Assembly (NCBI RefSeq): GCF_010119545.1
Contig: NZ_JAAEAA010000025.1
Location: forward strand, 1 to 55,991
DNA: 55,991 nt
Origin: Pontibacter fetidus
GTDB lineage: Bacteria > Bacteroidota > Bacteroidia > Cytophagales > Hymenobacteraceae
Direction of reading: 5' to 3'
Below are positions 9,901 to 17,872 of the stretch, one piece after another. The notes below the pieces were generated by a model. The model searched no databases. It had not been told where the DNA came from and saw nothing but the letters and a program-made list of their open reading frames with translations. A program made the translations under genes and the position numbers. Positions within the stretch are counted from its first letter, which is position 1. Every line of letters begins with the position of its first letter.

Positions 9901-10119
9901 TTGCCAGGAATAGCTGTCGGGGAGATAGGTATCAACAAAATCATATGTATACGTTTGACCTACTGTACAAAAAGTAGGGCCATCTATATGTTGTGCAACA
10001 GCTAAATTAACGACTAGTACTAAGGGCAGCAGAAGAAATCTTTTAACTTTTAACAAACTTAAGCTGATTGGTGTGAAGTAAATCTTTTGCAAAGTTTCTT
10101 TTCTGTAGAAAGGGATCAT
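3916..10119 (-). CDS. RHS/YD-repeat polymorphic toxin with C-terminal serine-hydrolase-like domain
   Basis: 2067 residues. A hydrophobic export signal ends in LAVAQ (about residues 28-43). Next come Ig/PKD-like and cysteine-containing beta domains to about residue 640 (two copies of a module with DDIFYKF/DDIYYKF), then a DUF6443-type start (VTYLDGLGREVQTII) and a long YD-repeat shell. The RHS core end is YGARMYDSQIGRWHVSDPL followed by NAIDPDGR. The variable tip, residues 1836-2067, has a SHSEG nucleophile elbow (Ser1938), later acidic residues near FDW (about 1994) and a histidine in SAHGR (about 2028), the order expected of an alpha/beta hydrolase or lipase. The shell would encapsulate this toxin. 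It is the second gene of a pair with 10193-13597. The assignment of the tip as a lipase is an inference. Confidence 0.9.
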   Translation of the reverse strand: MIPFYRKETLQKIYFTPISLSLLKVKRFLLLPLVLVVNLAVAQHIDGPTFCTVGQTYTYDFVDTYLPDSYSWQVTGGTKTYTSKSYANIQWTTPGINVIKYINSDGEFELTVDVVSPGGYAETPVDAGVITPCKSFTHTANMIPANYYSDDYGDTGDDIFYKFTLYEQQEVEISHCGSALSGTFLYLLNNSFQEIEFNDGTGPICSGKASIRKTLAAGVYYVVTEGAYGENGSITTQISVPARAGSTKENAINAGTISLGGVPYSNTQSNISSNYFCQNYGQPSDDIYYKFTLSEANDIQISHCASSIATYLHLLDSNGNLLQSNGGNGPVCTTSRASLSTYLQPGTYYVVSEGSGSNAGSITTQIQAIAQPPTVSIVSNAVGDIVCKNSSVTFTATATNAGASPSYQWKLNGNNVGENSATLTSLGPFNTDDEVSVVVTSSLPGNLTASSNIIFLDAYEAKAGTLSSSGGTIFCAGENVSTTILVSGYDGTPHFWVSNNGGVTWNIYNDITPGSSFTLNLTTPGKWIIRTQAYNTMCGWSEVKELALDVLTKPALTITAEQGKGVTLSTILKVTDQNQVPLSCSWTRSPDLNLDEEFEASHGANTTVIVNPVVPTTYTATFWNGACYSQASITVSPNNYNYIVSNIILEEGKKTVESLEQLGADKREQNVTYLDGLGREVQTIITQGSPLGKDLVQPFAYDVYGRKEKSYLPYAANDGNGFFKSNAIVKDNSYIKSDQYTFYQATKAIAGKHSQDEAPFAQTIFNASPLNHVVKQGAPGIAWQPIETVTSQSIDHSIKTLYRTNLAGEVRVWDFDFNSKNIESKGFYAPNTLYVTETRDEADAVAIEYKDFDERLVLKKVQVSGEGTNTTGESDFLLTYYVYDDFDNLRLVIQPEGYRNHLPPLNGEGNITINITSSFVANWCFSYLYDARKRLIEKHVPGNGWMHFIYDNYDRLAFTQDARQRQQHEWGYTIYDAINRPVETGIYRPTLQLDRQGLQAELDNWFQNTNGAPYVMQAAQKEPLVYTYYDHYDHAAFAGKSFTSEIGVTNDPSKAKTYNNVNLSVKGQVTGQKVKVLNTPIWLTKVNFYNDKYQPIQTIEDNNLAGIDRITTRLDFAGKVQETLLSQIKGSSYGSEHFAVQKEFIYDDGGRLLETKQRISTDYNTIMSQSQVILARNEYNELGQLVDKNVHSMDGGATFLQSIDRRYNIRGWLTHINNSNIKNDQSTLNTNDDDNDVFGLELKYNSDLKLDSFYPNRNQFNGNISEALWRSSTDNTLRGYSYNYDKLNRLLDANYRADLDYTNSWTEEVERFTTGNLSYDGNSNIKTLTRRGLISEINGNKTYGLLDNLSYHYGEINGTTNTSVSNHLVAVDDKNLNNIQIMTGTLHDFEDKNSQLFNGSASDYEYSYDANGNLTKDDNKGITEILYNHLNLPHKVKFGSSNWIEFYYSATGTKLKKTVYLNNVLQNTTDYVGSMVYENQKLQFIQIPDGRILYQPAVPERPWTYQYTINDHLGNSRMIVGEPKTEVALASMESEYLDENGLFTGLDATRAIVNPSFDHTHLTNKATGDNTEVVRLNAGEKIKPAPGRSFHVMPGDKVSAKVYVKYLDLRSNQDAVNVSTLITAIAGGSGFSIIPEAGGSVITTTNGTLVGSLGSASASSGESAPLAFLKYYYYDDYHNLITSGAKRVSGNAAVWDANSLNSPHEELSLTLPPISEAGYVKIELTHERIENVDVYFDDLTISHEHIVVQENHYDPWGLNLTGIEKLGSPDSKFQFNGKEKQTDLGINWIDYGARMYDSQIGRWHVSDPLSEKYGSTSPYVYTLNNPVNAIDPDGRLVIYVNGYYNELFGHEMFGEKGIGPTKPKLDYWRYFDPGFVTAVNEFFGNDQNNFFADGSSLIGGDLSGADRYNIGYTYAHRNYKNIIKDMKAGEKVKFVSHSEGSAFAAGMAAYFIMRRLTDKKAPEVSWVLHFSPDEADEFETPEEPLTVRIHDLFDWVSPIFYDLKGVDYSMTYKNFKSLDLGDRLGSAHGRTPTRAALKAFVDLLGQFINSPDVKRVEGEGGVLYYRD

Positions 10120-10192
10120 AAATGTCTTAACAACTATAAATAGATTAAATACTATCTCTTAGGATAAAATTAAATGCCTGTACTAAATATGG

Positions 10193-13100
10193 CTATTGCT
10201 TGTACTTATAATCAAAGTACTTTATGATATTACCATTCGTATCCTTAATTAACTTCAACCGATTTAAATCATCGAAGGAAAAGAAGCTTGTAGAGCTATT
10301 GGGATCCGAACTGGAACTCATATTTCCGAAGCGATCATAAGTATAGGTAGTCATTTGGGCATTAATAGGGTGCAAGCGTACATCATCTATGTAGTTTAAA
10401 CCGCTGTTGTTAATTGTTACAGAACCCGGATTGATTAACACCCATTTATATTCCTTCCATGCACTTCCTTCCACCGGAGTTACTATCATCGGGGCTTTAC
10501 TGTTAACCGTAATCGGAGCGGTGCCCTGAGCCCATAGACTTATTTGATAGGTATTATTAGGCAGAGTAGTTTTAGTAATGGTACTACCTTTAAAACTTAT
10601 AACCCCTGAGCGTGAGGTGCCTACTTGAAAGGTCTGAGAATAGGTCCAGTTACCATAGTTATTAGCTTCTTCAAAACTTGTAAAAGCAACTTCGCCATTC
10701 CCTGCGTGGAGTACTTGAGCAGTTGGAAGCTGCTTATAATTTCCCCACAGGTAAGCTCCATTTCCGATTGTATTGCCATTAATATCAACATAACGGTATG
10801 AAAGTAGATTACCTACTTCATCGTATTGATCAAAATTTGTTGCGGGTTTAAAACGGGTGTCTAAATTAAAAGCAGATGTTGCTGGAGTATAATCACTTAG
10901 AGGTGCTGACGTTTCTAACTTTAATTGTTGTGCAGGTTTAAAGGTGCCACCTTCCAGCAGGTTCGTTACAGGATTAAGTGAACAACCATAACAATTATAC
11001 AGAGTAGCTGCCCCCTCAATAACCTTGTTGCCTTTGTAATGAATTCCTTCAACCGGGGTGTTTATCAAATTTATACTCTTCATCGAATTAAAAACTTGAT
11101 TGGCTGGAAAGTCATGTGGGTATTTATAGCTATTTTTATTGATTTGGCCGCGGCTATCTATAGTTTGTTCTTCTTTCAGCTGCTTATAGATAGGATCATA
11201 TGCATATGAAATCATGGATGTTACCGCGTTTCCATTTTTATAGGAAATCTTGGTCTGCTTTTGAAGGTAGGGGTAGAAAGTATATATCTTCTTGGCAGCT
11301 AATCTTACAATAAAGCTGTTATTTGCTTCAAGAATTATATTGTTAATACTTTTAATATAATCTTCATATCTGTTTGGATCATTATTGTATTCCAAAACAG
11401 TCTCTTCAACAGGCTGATTATTTTCATCAAACACTTTCTTTGAGAGAAGTAGCCCTCTTTCCAATTCTTTAGATGTTATTGCATTATAAACCATTTTCCC
11501 TTCCGAATTATAAAAAAATGCAACCGGAGGTTCATCTGGATACAGATCAGTATTAGAATAATTAAATATAGTATACCCGTTCCCTATCATCTTCTCGACA
11601 ACTCTGGAATAAGTTACATGATTGCCGCTGGTGTTACTCATGGGGTTCTGCGGATACTCCGTATGAATCCAGTATGTTTGATTAATTTCTAAATCTATAT
11701 TAAAATAAACTGTACCAAGAAATCCAGAATATTCAAAATCCACCTTATGTTTACCGTAAGTTTTGTAAATCGGTATACCTGAAAGTATACCACTTGAAGT
11801 ACCATCTTCGTTTAGATAGGAATATTCCCAAACCAGAGGCTTAGGATCAGATGGAGATGTGCGTGAAATTATTTTTTTGACACGAAGCCCTCCAGCAATA
11901 CCTGGATCATTTGCTAATTCAAAGGGATATTGTTTTGCAATTTTTGAGTAATCATGGGCTTCAAATTTAAATATAGTTTCTCCTCCTGTTGGATAGACAA
12001 TCTTTTCTAAGATTTCCGCTTTCATAAAAGCTGTATCAGCAGCTCTATAATTATACATTGCGCTGAAATCAACCCCGTTATAATTTTTATTGTTGAAGTA
12101 TCCCCAATTATCACTCAACTTGCTGTTATAAGGAGGTAAGGTGTGGGAATTATAGGTAAAAGTGTAGTTCTGTTTCGTTGCTTCATCATAAGGTGAAGCA
12201 ATAACTAATGCTCCCAGGCGTAAACGTTGATTTGCATTATTACTGTAATTGAAAGTTGCTTCTAATCTTCCTTCAATTTTTATTTTATCTAGTTGCAAAT
12301 AATAATTACCAAGAAAGAATTCAGGATAGAATGCATCATGAAGGTTATCAAATACATCTACATGATAATTATCTGAATAATCATACATCAACTGTTTTGA
12401 CGGGCTGGTCATAAATTCAACTGTTCTTCCGTCAGGCGCAACAATTTTCGAAAGATAGCTTGGGTGCTGCAACGAATAACTCATTTCTGCTTGCTGGCTT
12501 AGCACCTGAGGATTACAAATTGTGTAATCAGTATCTTCATCATCAGGAACAACTACGCACTGTTGATATTTACTTCTTCTTTTTACAAATACATCTCCTT
12601 CCTTTTTATACTGAAGTGTGACTGCATATTTATCAGGTGATTCAATTTTAGTTAGGTGCCAGCTTGTTGCAATTGTCGTATATGTCCCCCCTGTTCTTAC
12701 TGTATTCATATCCATGGAAGTTACATCACCGCCAAAATAGTACTTCATTCCATTGGGCCGGGTGATAGTAAAGGCCATGAAAGATCTCTCCATTTTGACT
12801 TTAAAATCATACTCAGGATACTCCCAATTTTGAAAAATACCTTGTTGAACAGTACCAGGGGAAACAACAGGTTCAATTTTTAAATGCTCTCCTGTTTTTG
12901 ATTTCACTTTTACAACCAAATTTCCATTCTGATCTTTAGCCATATAAAAGCTACCACTCAGATCCCCAACATTGAAGACGAATTCATCTGGCTCTGCATC
13001 AAAAGGCATTAAGCCTGCATAAAGTAGATTATCATTTTCTGCATAGTCAACTATAAAGGACTGTGTAGCCCAGTTAGGATCATCTAACTCAGTTGATCGA

Positions 13101-13597
13101 TAGAAATAACCATATTCTTTATTAGTAGGATAAGCGTAATCTCCTTCTAGTACATTTTTGTTAATATCCCGAACATGAATTTCATCATGGTATCCATTAA
13201 CTATTCGCGTGATAGAACCTCCTGCATTTAAATTCCATCCTAATCCTACCCAACCAGGTGAATCTTCTGTTCTAATCCCCCCGGCATGATAACTTAAACT
13301 GATTGGTAATTGAATGTCTTTAAAACGGAAATCATAAATGGGTACCGAAATTGAGGGCAACCCGTTAAAGGTACTCACAGGTACTTGCCCATACTGTCCT
13401 AAGGAAGCAGCATTAGGAGTGGGTATATCTATTAAAGATTTATTCTGAGAAACGCCAGGAAATATTACAAATGGTATGAACAAACAGCTTAAAATAAGTT
13501 TTAAGCTAAAATTTGATAGGAATGAGCTTAACTTTTGATAGGGGTTAAATAATGCAAGTATGTAAATAAAACATGTCTTAGCAATCCAAGTTTTCAT
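10193..13597 (-). CDS. RHS-associated partner protein (SpvB-like N-terminus, YD repeats at the end)
   Basis: 1134 residues. Two N-terminal hydrophobic stretches (about residues 8-17 and 32-48, ending GVSQ) imply export. The mature start contains ASLGQYGQVPVSTFNGLPSI and PISLSYHAGGI then GWVGLGWNLNAGGSITR, the conserved opening of Bacteroidota RHS partner proteins. The C-terminus ends in typical YD repeats (YTYDRFGNMSS, FDDLNRLKLIKDTNGN). It has no toxin tip. It lies 73 bases upstream of the RHS toxin gene on the same strand, and the pair is mirrored by 18509-28227, whose first gene has the same opening. It probably contributes the upstream part of the shell or its delivery. Confidence 0.87.
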   Translation of the reverse strand: MKTWIAKTCFIYILALFNPYQKLSSFLSNFSLKLILSCLFIPFVIFPGVSQNKSLIDIPTPNAASLGQYGQVPVSTFNGLPSISVPIYDFRFKDIQLPISLSYHAGGIRTEDSPGWVGLGWNLNAGGSITRIVNGYHDEIHVRDINKNVLEGDYAYPTNKEYGYFYRSTELDDPNWATQSFIVDYAENDNLLYAGLMPFDAEPDEFVFNVGDLSGSFYMAKDQNGNLVVKVKSKTGEHLKIEPVVSPGTVQQGIFQNWEYPEYDFKVKMERSFMAFTITRPNGMKYYFGGDVTSMDMNTVRTGGTYTTIATSWHLTKIESPDKYAVTLQYKKEGDVFVKRRSKYQQCVVVPDDEDTDYTICNPQVLSQQAEMSYSLQHPSYLSKIVAPDGRTVEFMTSPSKQLMYDYSDNYHVDVFDNLHDAFYPEFFLGNYYLQLDKIKIEGRLEATFNYSNNANQRLRLGALVIASPYDEATKQNYTFTYNSHTLPPYNSKLSDNWGYFNNKNYNGVDFSAMYNYRAADTAFMKAEILEKIVYPTGGETIFKFEAHDYSKIAKQYPFELANDPGIAGGLRVKKIISRTSPSDPKPLVWEYSYLNEDGTSSGILSGIPIYKTYGKHKVDFEYSGFLGTVYFNIDLEINQTYWIHTEYPQNPMSNTSGNHVTYSRVVEKMIGNGYTIFNYSNTDLYPDEPPVAFFYNSEGKMVYNAITSKELERGLLLSKKVFDENNQPVEETVLEYNNDPNRYEDYIKSINNIILEANNSFIVRLAAKKIYTFYPYLQKQTKISYKNGNAVTSMISYAYDPIYKQLKEEQTIDSRGQINKNSYKYPHDFPANQVFNSMKSINLINTPVEGIHYKGNKVIEGAATLYNCYGCSLNPVTNLLEGGTFKPAQQLKLETSAPLSDYTPATSAFNLDTRFKPATNFDQYDEVGNLLSYRYVDINGNTIGNGAYLWGNYKQLPTAQVLHAGNGEVAFTSFEEANNYGNWTYSQTFQVGTSRSGVISFKGSTITKTTLPNNTYQISLWAQGTAPITVNSKAPMIVTPVEGSAWKEYKWVLINPGSVTINNSGLNYIDDVRLHPINAQMTTYTYDRFGNMSSSSDPNSSTSFFSFDDLNRLKLIKDTNGNIIKYFDYKYKQ

Positions 13598-13973
13598 AGG
13601 TATAATATAATTATTTTGATATATTTAAATAAATATATATCAAACTTATTTTACTACCTAATAAAAGTATAGCTTATGTTACTGATTTAGTCTAAAACGA
13701 TAATTGCTATAGAGAAAGGATATAAAGCCTTTATTAGCTTGTATTAGTAGTTCCACTTCTTTTAACTTTCATTCCTACTCATATATAAGAGTGGACTATT
13801 TATAGCTCTATAAATGACATTACTACAGAAGATGTTTTGTGTTGAGAATATGTGTTATATCTAGAGTTTAGCTTTCATATAACAAACGTTATGATAAGTG
13901 AAGTTAAAGAGTAAATAGTTGTTGAACATTCAAGTTAAAGTTATATTTATAAAGCATGATTTCTACATATAAG

Positions 13974-14007
13974 GGTATCAAAAAAAACCTATGTTTATTT
14001 TGATACC
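13974..14007. repeat. inverted repeat near the origin
   Basis: GGTATCAAAA (13974-13983) and its exact complement TTTTGATACC (13998-14007) are separated by 14 bases. Part of the motif recurs as TTTGATACCCC near 14188. It lies at the left of the iteron region and may be a secondary Rep or host-factor site. Confidence 0.45.
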
Positions 14008-14130
14008 GGCAAGGACTATAGTTTTACAATTCTAGGTATCTTAGAATAGTTATATCTCATAATATCAAATAGATACATTTTTACCAAATATTATCATTAT
14101 TTAGTAAAATGTGGTAAAATCACCTATATG

Positions 14131-14680
14131 TGTACAAAATCCCACTATTTTTAAAGAAGGTATTTTGGATATATGTACAGGTTTTATTTGATACCCCCAA
14201 AGGCATAAATTCATTGTACACCATAAAATATAAGTAATTGATTTACAACCGATTAGATTAACTGCTTAAAATCGAAATTCCTCCTGATATGACCTCATAA
14301 ATGTACAAAATCCCACTATTTTAAATAGATGAGACATCCTATTACAAAGTTTATAGAGGCATATATGTACAAAATCCCACAAAAGCTGATCTCTTTATTC
14401 CTTGTAAAGCATCAAAATGACCTCATTTATGGCCTTTTTTAATGTTTTTAATCTAAAAAAGAATGGAAAATCTATTTTTTTTATTCTTTATTCTTTTTCT
14501 TATTTATTATTAAAGAGGACATAAGTACTTAAAAGTAAGTCTATTATGAGCTAATATATGTACAAAATCCCACCTTTACGTGTACAAATTCCCACTTTTA
14601 CATGTACACTTACCCACTTTTGTATGTACACTTACCCACTTTTACATGTACAGATTCCCATTATGTGTACAAAATCCCAC
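14131..14680 (+). repeat. replication origin with iterons (consensus TGTACAAAATCCCAC)
   Basis: Nine copies of a 15-base iteron on the same strand. Isolated copies are at 14131, 14303 and 14366. A tight array starts at 14559, 14581, 14603, 14625, 14647 and 14666, spaced 22, 22, 22, 22 and 19 bases, so they lie on one helix face, as expected for cooperative Rep binding. The outer array copies keep the consensus. The inner ones vary in the middle (TGTACACTTACCCAC twice, TGTACAGATTCCCAT). The array ends 90 bases before the initiator gene, the usual place for an iteron origin. It probably also autoregulates rep transcription. Confidence 0.9.
14434..14512. other. AT-rich candidate DNA-unwinding element of the origin
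   Basis: Nearly pure A/T with long T-rich runs on the plus strand, lying between the isolated iteron at 14366 and the iteron array at 14559. Iteron origins normally carry an easily melted AT-rich segment beside the array. I see no obvious DnaA box in it. Confidence 0.5.
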
Positions 14681-14769
14681 CCAAAAGGTATTTAAGGGTT
14701 TAAATCTTTGTAATTATATGTACAAACAAAATAATTTATACATATATTTAAGAAAAGATATGAAAACTC

Positions 14770-15849
14770 ATGAGTGAATTATTAAATACACCTGTTAAGC
14801 AGCCGAACAAGATAGTTACGCAACATAACAATTTAATTAATAGTCATTTTGACATCCCAACTGTTCAGTTACGAGCATTTATTTATGCATTAGGCCATAT
14901 TCATAAGGATGACAAAGAACTCACTCATGTAAAAATACCTATATCTGCTCTTTATACATCTAAAGGCGGTAAGAACTTTAAACAAGTAGCTAAGTTAGCG
15001 TCTGATTTACAGGAGATAAAATTCAAAATTGAGAATTTGGGTGCTGATAAGAATGGTCAAGTTAAAAGAACTTTTGCCAGTATGGTTATTTTCCCAACTG
15101 TTACTTATACTCAAGATAGTAAATACATAGTAACTAAAATTAACAATGACCTTGCACCTTACTTGCTTGATTTAAAGGGAAATTATACCCAAGCAGAACT
15201 TGAACAGCTTCTGGGCCTTAAAACAATCCAGGCTTACAGGATTTACATGCTAATAAAGCAAGGTCAATTCAAAGACAAGCCCACTACTATCTCCTATAGA
15301 GAGCTTCGTTTGATGTTAGGTCTTGATATAGAATTGAGTGACGAAGAAGCTAGAAAGCTAGGATTACCTGAGGGAGAGACTGTACAGGTTATCAAGTATC
15401 CACTTTTTGCTGAATTTAAGCGTAGGATTTTAGATGCTGCCAAAGAAGATTTAAAGGATACAGACATGGCTTTTGATTACAAGATTAACAAAAGAGGTCG
15501 GAATGCAGATTCTATTACTTTTTCATTAATTAAAACTATTAGAATACAATCACCTGAATCTGGGAGGTCAAGTAAGTTAGAAGCTTCTTTAATTCAACAA
15601 GAGCTTTTCTTCTCCCCTACTCCGAACCCAGCTATAGATAAAGTGACAAGAAATGCAATTCGTATTATGAAAGAGAAATACTCTTTCTCAGACGAGTTGA
15701 TTGATAGATATATCCGACTCTTAGATCCAGTTGTTATTACAAAAGCTAACAATTGGTTTTCAACAAATAAGGGGACCTTGAGCTTTACTTCTGAAAGTGA
15801 ATGGTTTTCTAAACATTTAGAAAATAAAATAGAAAAGAACAAACGTTAG
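14770..15849 (+). CDS. plasmid replication initiator, Rep_3 (RepB/RepE-like) family
   Basis: 359 residues. It has the two winged-helix layout of Rep_3 initiators. The first begins around VTQHNNLINSHFDIPTVQLR and covers ALGHIHKDDKELTHVKIPIS. The second begins near LGLKTIQAYRIYMLIKQGQF and runs through ISYRELRLMLGL and FKRRILDAAKEDL. The C-terminal 90 residues (YSFSDELIDRYIRLLD onward) are variable. It should bind the iterons directly upstream and recruit host DnaB for replication. Its length is typical of Bacteroidota plasmid Rep proteins. The ATG at 14770 follows the iteron array. The plus-strand frame through the iterons (14580-14777) is not a gene. Confidence 0.92.
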   Translation: MSELLNTPVKQPNKIVTQHNNLINSHFDIPTVQLRAFIYALGHIHKDDKELTHVKIPISALYTSKGGKNFKQVAKLASDLQEIKFKIENLGADKNGQVKRTFASMVIFPTVTYTQDSKYIVTKINNDLAPYLLDLKGNYTQAELEQLLGLKTIQAYRIYMLIKQGQFKDKPTTISYRELRLMLGLDIELSDEEARKLGLPEGETVQVIKYPLFAEFKRRILDAAKEDLKDTDMAFDYKINKRGRNADSITFSLIKTIRIQSPESGRSSKLEASLIQQELFFSPTPNPAIDKVTRNAIRIMKEKYSFSDELIDRYIRLLDPVVITKANNWFSTNKGTLSFTSESEWFSKHLENKIEKNKR

Positions 15850-16371
15850 TTATAAAGCATCATATAAATGTTTTATTCATTGTTAATACTTTATTAACTA
15901 TTTGCAAAGGTGCGTTTTTTAATAATGTGTGCAATGTTAATACTGTTAATAACCTTAATAATTTAGCTTTAGTTAAAATGTATTTTTGGCCATAGATATA
16001 ATCTGGTGTTAGTTCCTCTACTTCCATCAACTTAATATTCATGAATAGTAGTATTGTCCATCATAGTTTTAATATTAGATACTGCCATACCTAATAAATC
16101 TGATAAACTAGTTAGCAAATTTGGCCCATGGAGGATATTGAGTAAATCTTAAGATCTTCCATGAGCCAAATGCATGATATAGTTATGCAATTAAATATTG
16201 ATCTACTCTGCTTCATTTATTCTTTGCCCAATATCATCAATATATGATATATTTATTAATAGTTAATAAAATTAATAAATTACCAATTATGAATAATTTG
16301 CTAATATTAAATAATGTTAATATAATTACGTGATTATTTAAATTATTAACTTTTAATACTTACTGAATGTC
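15850..16371. other. gene-free stretch between rep and parA, candidate centromere region
   Basis: AT-rich with recurring GTTAATAC/GTTAATAA and ATTAATAA elements (for example 15882-15889, with TTATTAAC at 15891-15898; 15936-15943; 15945-15952; and several between 16250 and 16360). Similar elements recur between parA and the next gene (17135-17175). Such repeats beside parA are typical of a parS-like site or of ParA/partner operators. The short minus-strand frame at 15860-16042 does not look like a gene. Confidence 0.4.
16120..16170. repeat. long interrupted inverted repeat upstream of parA
   Basis: Two 17-base arms (TTTGGCCCATGGAGGAT at 16120-16136 and ATCTTCCATGAGCCAAA at 16154-16170) are complementary except at two positions, with a 17-base spacer. 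It is the only GC-containing structure in the AT-rich rep-parA gap. There is no T run, so a terminator is less likely than a protein-binding or DNA-structure site. Confidence 0.5.
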
Positions 16372-17130
16372 ATGGCAAAAGTTCTTTCTATTGTAAACGC
16401 AAAAGGTGGAGTAGCCAAAACTACAAGCACACAGAGTATAGGATTTGCATTAAAGGAGATGGGTAAGAAAGTTCTTTTAGTAGATCTGGATGCACAAGCT
16501 AACCTAACAACCTCAGTTGGAATATCGCCCAAGGAAGATCTAAACATATCTGATGCTCTTCTTGATAATTGTAAAATTACAGACGTAATTAAATGGGTAA
16601 ATGGAGTAGACATCGCTTATTCAGGGCATTCTCTTATTTCTAGAGAAAATGCTGTAGCGCATTCAGTAGCTGGTGCGGCAAAACTTAGATCAATTTTGAA
16701 AAAGGTTAAAGAGAAATATGATTTTGTAATCATTGATTGCCCACCTTCTTTGGGTATCTATACAGTAAATGCTTTAATAGCTTCAGATAAGGTTTACATT
16801 CCTATGGTTGCTGAGCCTTTTGCCTGGAATGGATTAGATAAGATGCTTGAAACAATTGATATAATAGTCGAAGAGGAGCTAAATCCAAAGTTAGAACTTG
16901 GAGGTTTGTTCTTTACAAATCACTCTAAAAATGCACAAACTATACTAGGGAAAACAATTGTACAGGAAGCACAGCAACAGTTAGGAGATAAGGTGATGAA
17001 GACTTCTATACGAACAAATGTAGCACTGCATGAATGTTTAGTTATGAACCAAGATGTGTTCTCTTATGCTCCAGACTCTAATGGGGCAAAAGATTATAAA
17101 GAATTAACTGAAGAAATTATTAATAGTTAA
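16372..17130 (+). CDS. parA: ParA-family partition ATPase
   Basis: 252 residues, a compact ParA without an N-terminal DNA-binding extension. It carries the deviant Walker A motif KGGVAKTT (residues 11-18), the A' box LLVDLDAQANLT and the Walker B segment FVIIDCPPSLG. It would use ATP-dependent binding to the nucleoid to move and position plasmid copies, stimulated by a partner that binds the centromere. The small basic protein 62 bases downstream is the likely partner. The repeats on either side of the gene are candidate centromere or operator sites. Confidence 0.95.
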   Translation: MAKVLSIVNAKGGVAKTTSTQSIGFALKEMGKKVLLVDLDAQANLTTSVGISPKEDLNISDALLDNCKITDVIKWVNGVDIAYSGHSLISRENAVAHSVAGAAKLRSILKKVKEKYDFVIIDCPPSLGIYTVNALIASDKVYIPMVAEPFAWNGLDKMLETIDIIVEEELNPKLELGGLFFTNHSKNAQTILGKTIVQEAQQQLGDKVMKTSIRTNVALHECLVMNQDVFSYAPDSNGAKDYKELTEEIINS

Positions 17131-17192
17131 TACTTTATTTAATATTAATAAATTATTAATTTTATTAATTACATAGAGTATAGTCAAGAATC

Positions 17193-17477
17193 ATGGCAAA
17201 TAAAGAGACGAAGAGATTTGATAATGTTTTAGGGAAGCTACATGGATCAAAGCCTTCTGAGACAACTATAAATACATCAAAAGCAGAAAAAACTATAACT
17301 GTTCCATCGAAAAAAAAGAAGGAATCAAATAGAAAGCGAATTACTTTCTTCGTTGATGAAGTTTTAGAAGATTATATTGACAAAGGTACATTGCATGAAA
17401 TGTATAGAAGCAAATCAGACTTTGTTGAATATATCTTAAAGGAATACTTTAAGGGGAAACCTTATCTAAAAAAATAG
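17193..17477 (+). CDS. small DNA-binding partition partner (ParB/ribbon-helix-helix-like)
   Basis: 94 residues. The first 50 are polar and very lysine-rich (SKKKKESNRKR) and probably disordered. The C-terminal part (RITFFVDEVLEDYIDKG to FVEYILKEYFKGK) fits a strand-helix-helix pattern like ribbon-helix-helix centromere-binding proteins. It directly follows parA, so the likely role is centromere binding and stimulation of the ParA ATPase. Family assignment rests on position and secondary-structure pattern. Confidence 0.65.
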   Translation: MANKETKRFDNVLGKLHGSKPSETTINTSKAEKTITVPSKKKKESNRKRITFFVDEVLEDYIDKGTLHEMYRSKSDFVEYILKEYFKGKPYLKK

Positions 17478-17804
17478 ATGATTTTAGAAGGCCTCAAAAC
17501 CTATAGTAGGAAAGAGGTGCTAAAGGCATTTAAGCACCTGCGGTACGTTCGTGATAACAACACATATTTTCTTTATCTCATCTTTGAAGGTAATGCCTGT
17601 GTTTATGTAGGAGAGACAAGTAACATCTTCTGGCGCATGGCCAAGCACAAAGCAAAATGTAGCGACAGTTCGCAGATATACTTAAGAGAGTATACAAGCA
17701 AAGAAGAGGTTCTCCGCTTAGAAAAGCATTTCATCTGGATGCTCAAACCAAAGTTCAACAACCGCTATTGCCTGGAAGGACAATTAGAACTCTTTGCTGC
17801 ATAA
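17478..17804 (+). CDS. GIY-YIG domain nuclease-like protein
   Basis: 108 residues, almost only a GIY-YIG domain. FLYLIFEG (residues 31-38) and CVYVGETSN (41-49) stand for the GIY and YIG strands, followed by FWRMAKHK with the conserved Arg53, and the later helix LRLEKHFIWMLKP carries the metal-binding Glu before a closing N-R-Y. This fold cuts DNA with one metal ion. The ATG directly follows the stop of the previous gene, so it is in the partition operon. A role in plasmid maintenance or DNA processing is an inference. Confidence 0.8.
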   Translation: MILEGLKTYSRKEVLKAFKHLRYVRDNNTYFLYLIFEGNACVYVGETSNIFWRMAKHKAKCSDSSQIYLREYTSKEEVLRLEKHFIWMLKPKFNNRYCLEGQLELFAA

Positions 17805-17836
17805 GGGTAGGGGAGGGGCTATATCTATTATTTTGT

Positions 17837-17872
17837 GAGGCGCTACTGAAAGGATAGCGCCTCTTTTGTTTT
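17837..17872 (+). terminator. rho-independent terminator after the par operon
   Basis: GAGGCGCTA (17837-17845) and TAGCGCCTC (17855-17863) form a perfect 9-bp GC-rich stem with a 9-base loop, followed by TTTTGTTTT. It lies 33 bases after the GIY-YIG stop. Confidence 0.9.

Noticed and set aside
14559..14680. Possible CRISPR array
   Set aside because: Repeats are only 15 bases at 22-base spacing with no spacers of useful length, no cas genes are near, and they adjoin a Rep gene. They are iterons.
14580..14777. 65-residue plus-strand reading frame
   Set aside because: It is an artefact of the 22-base-phased iterons (repeating Met-Tyr-Lys and Val-His-Leu-Pro units) and overlaps the rep start.
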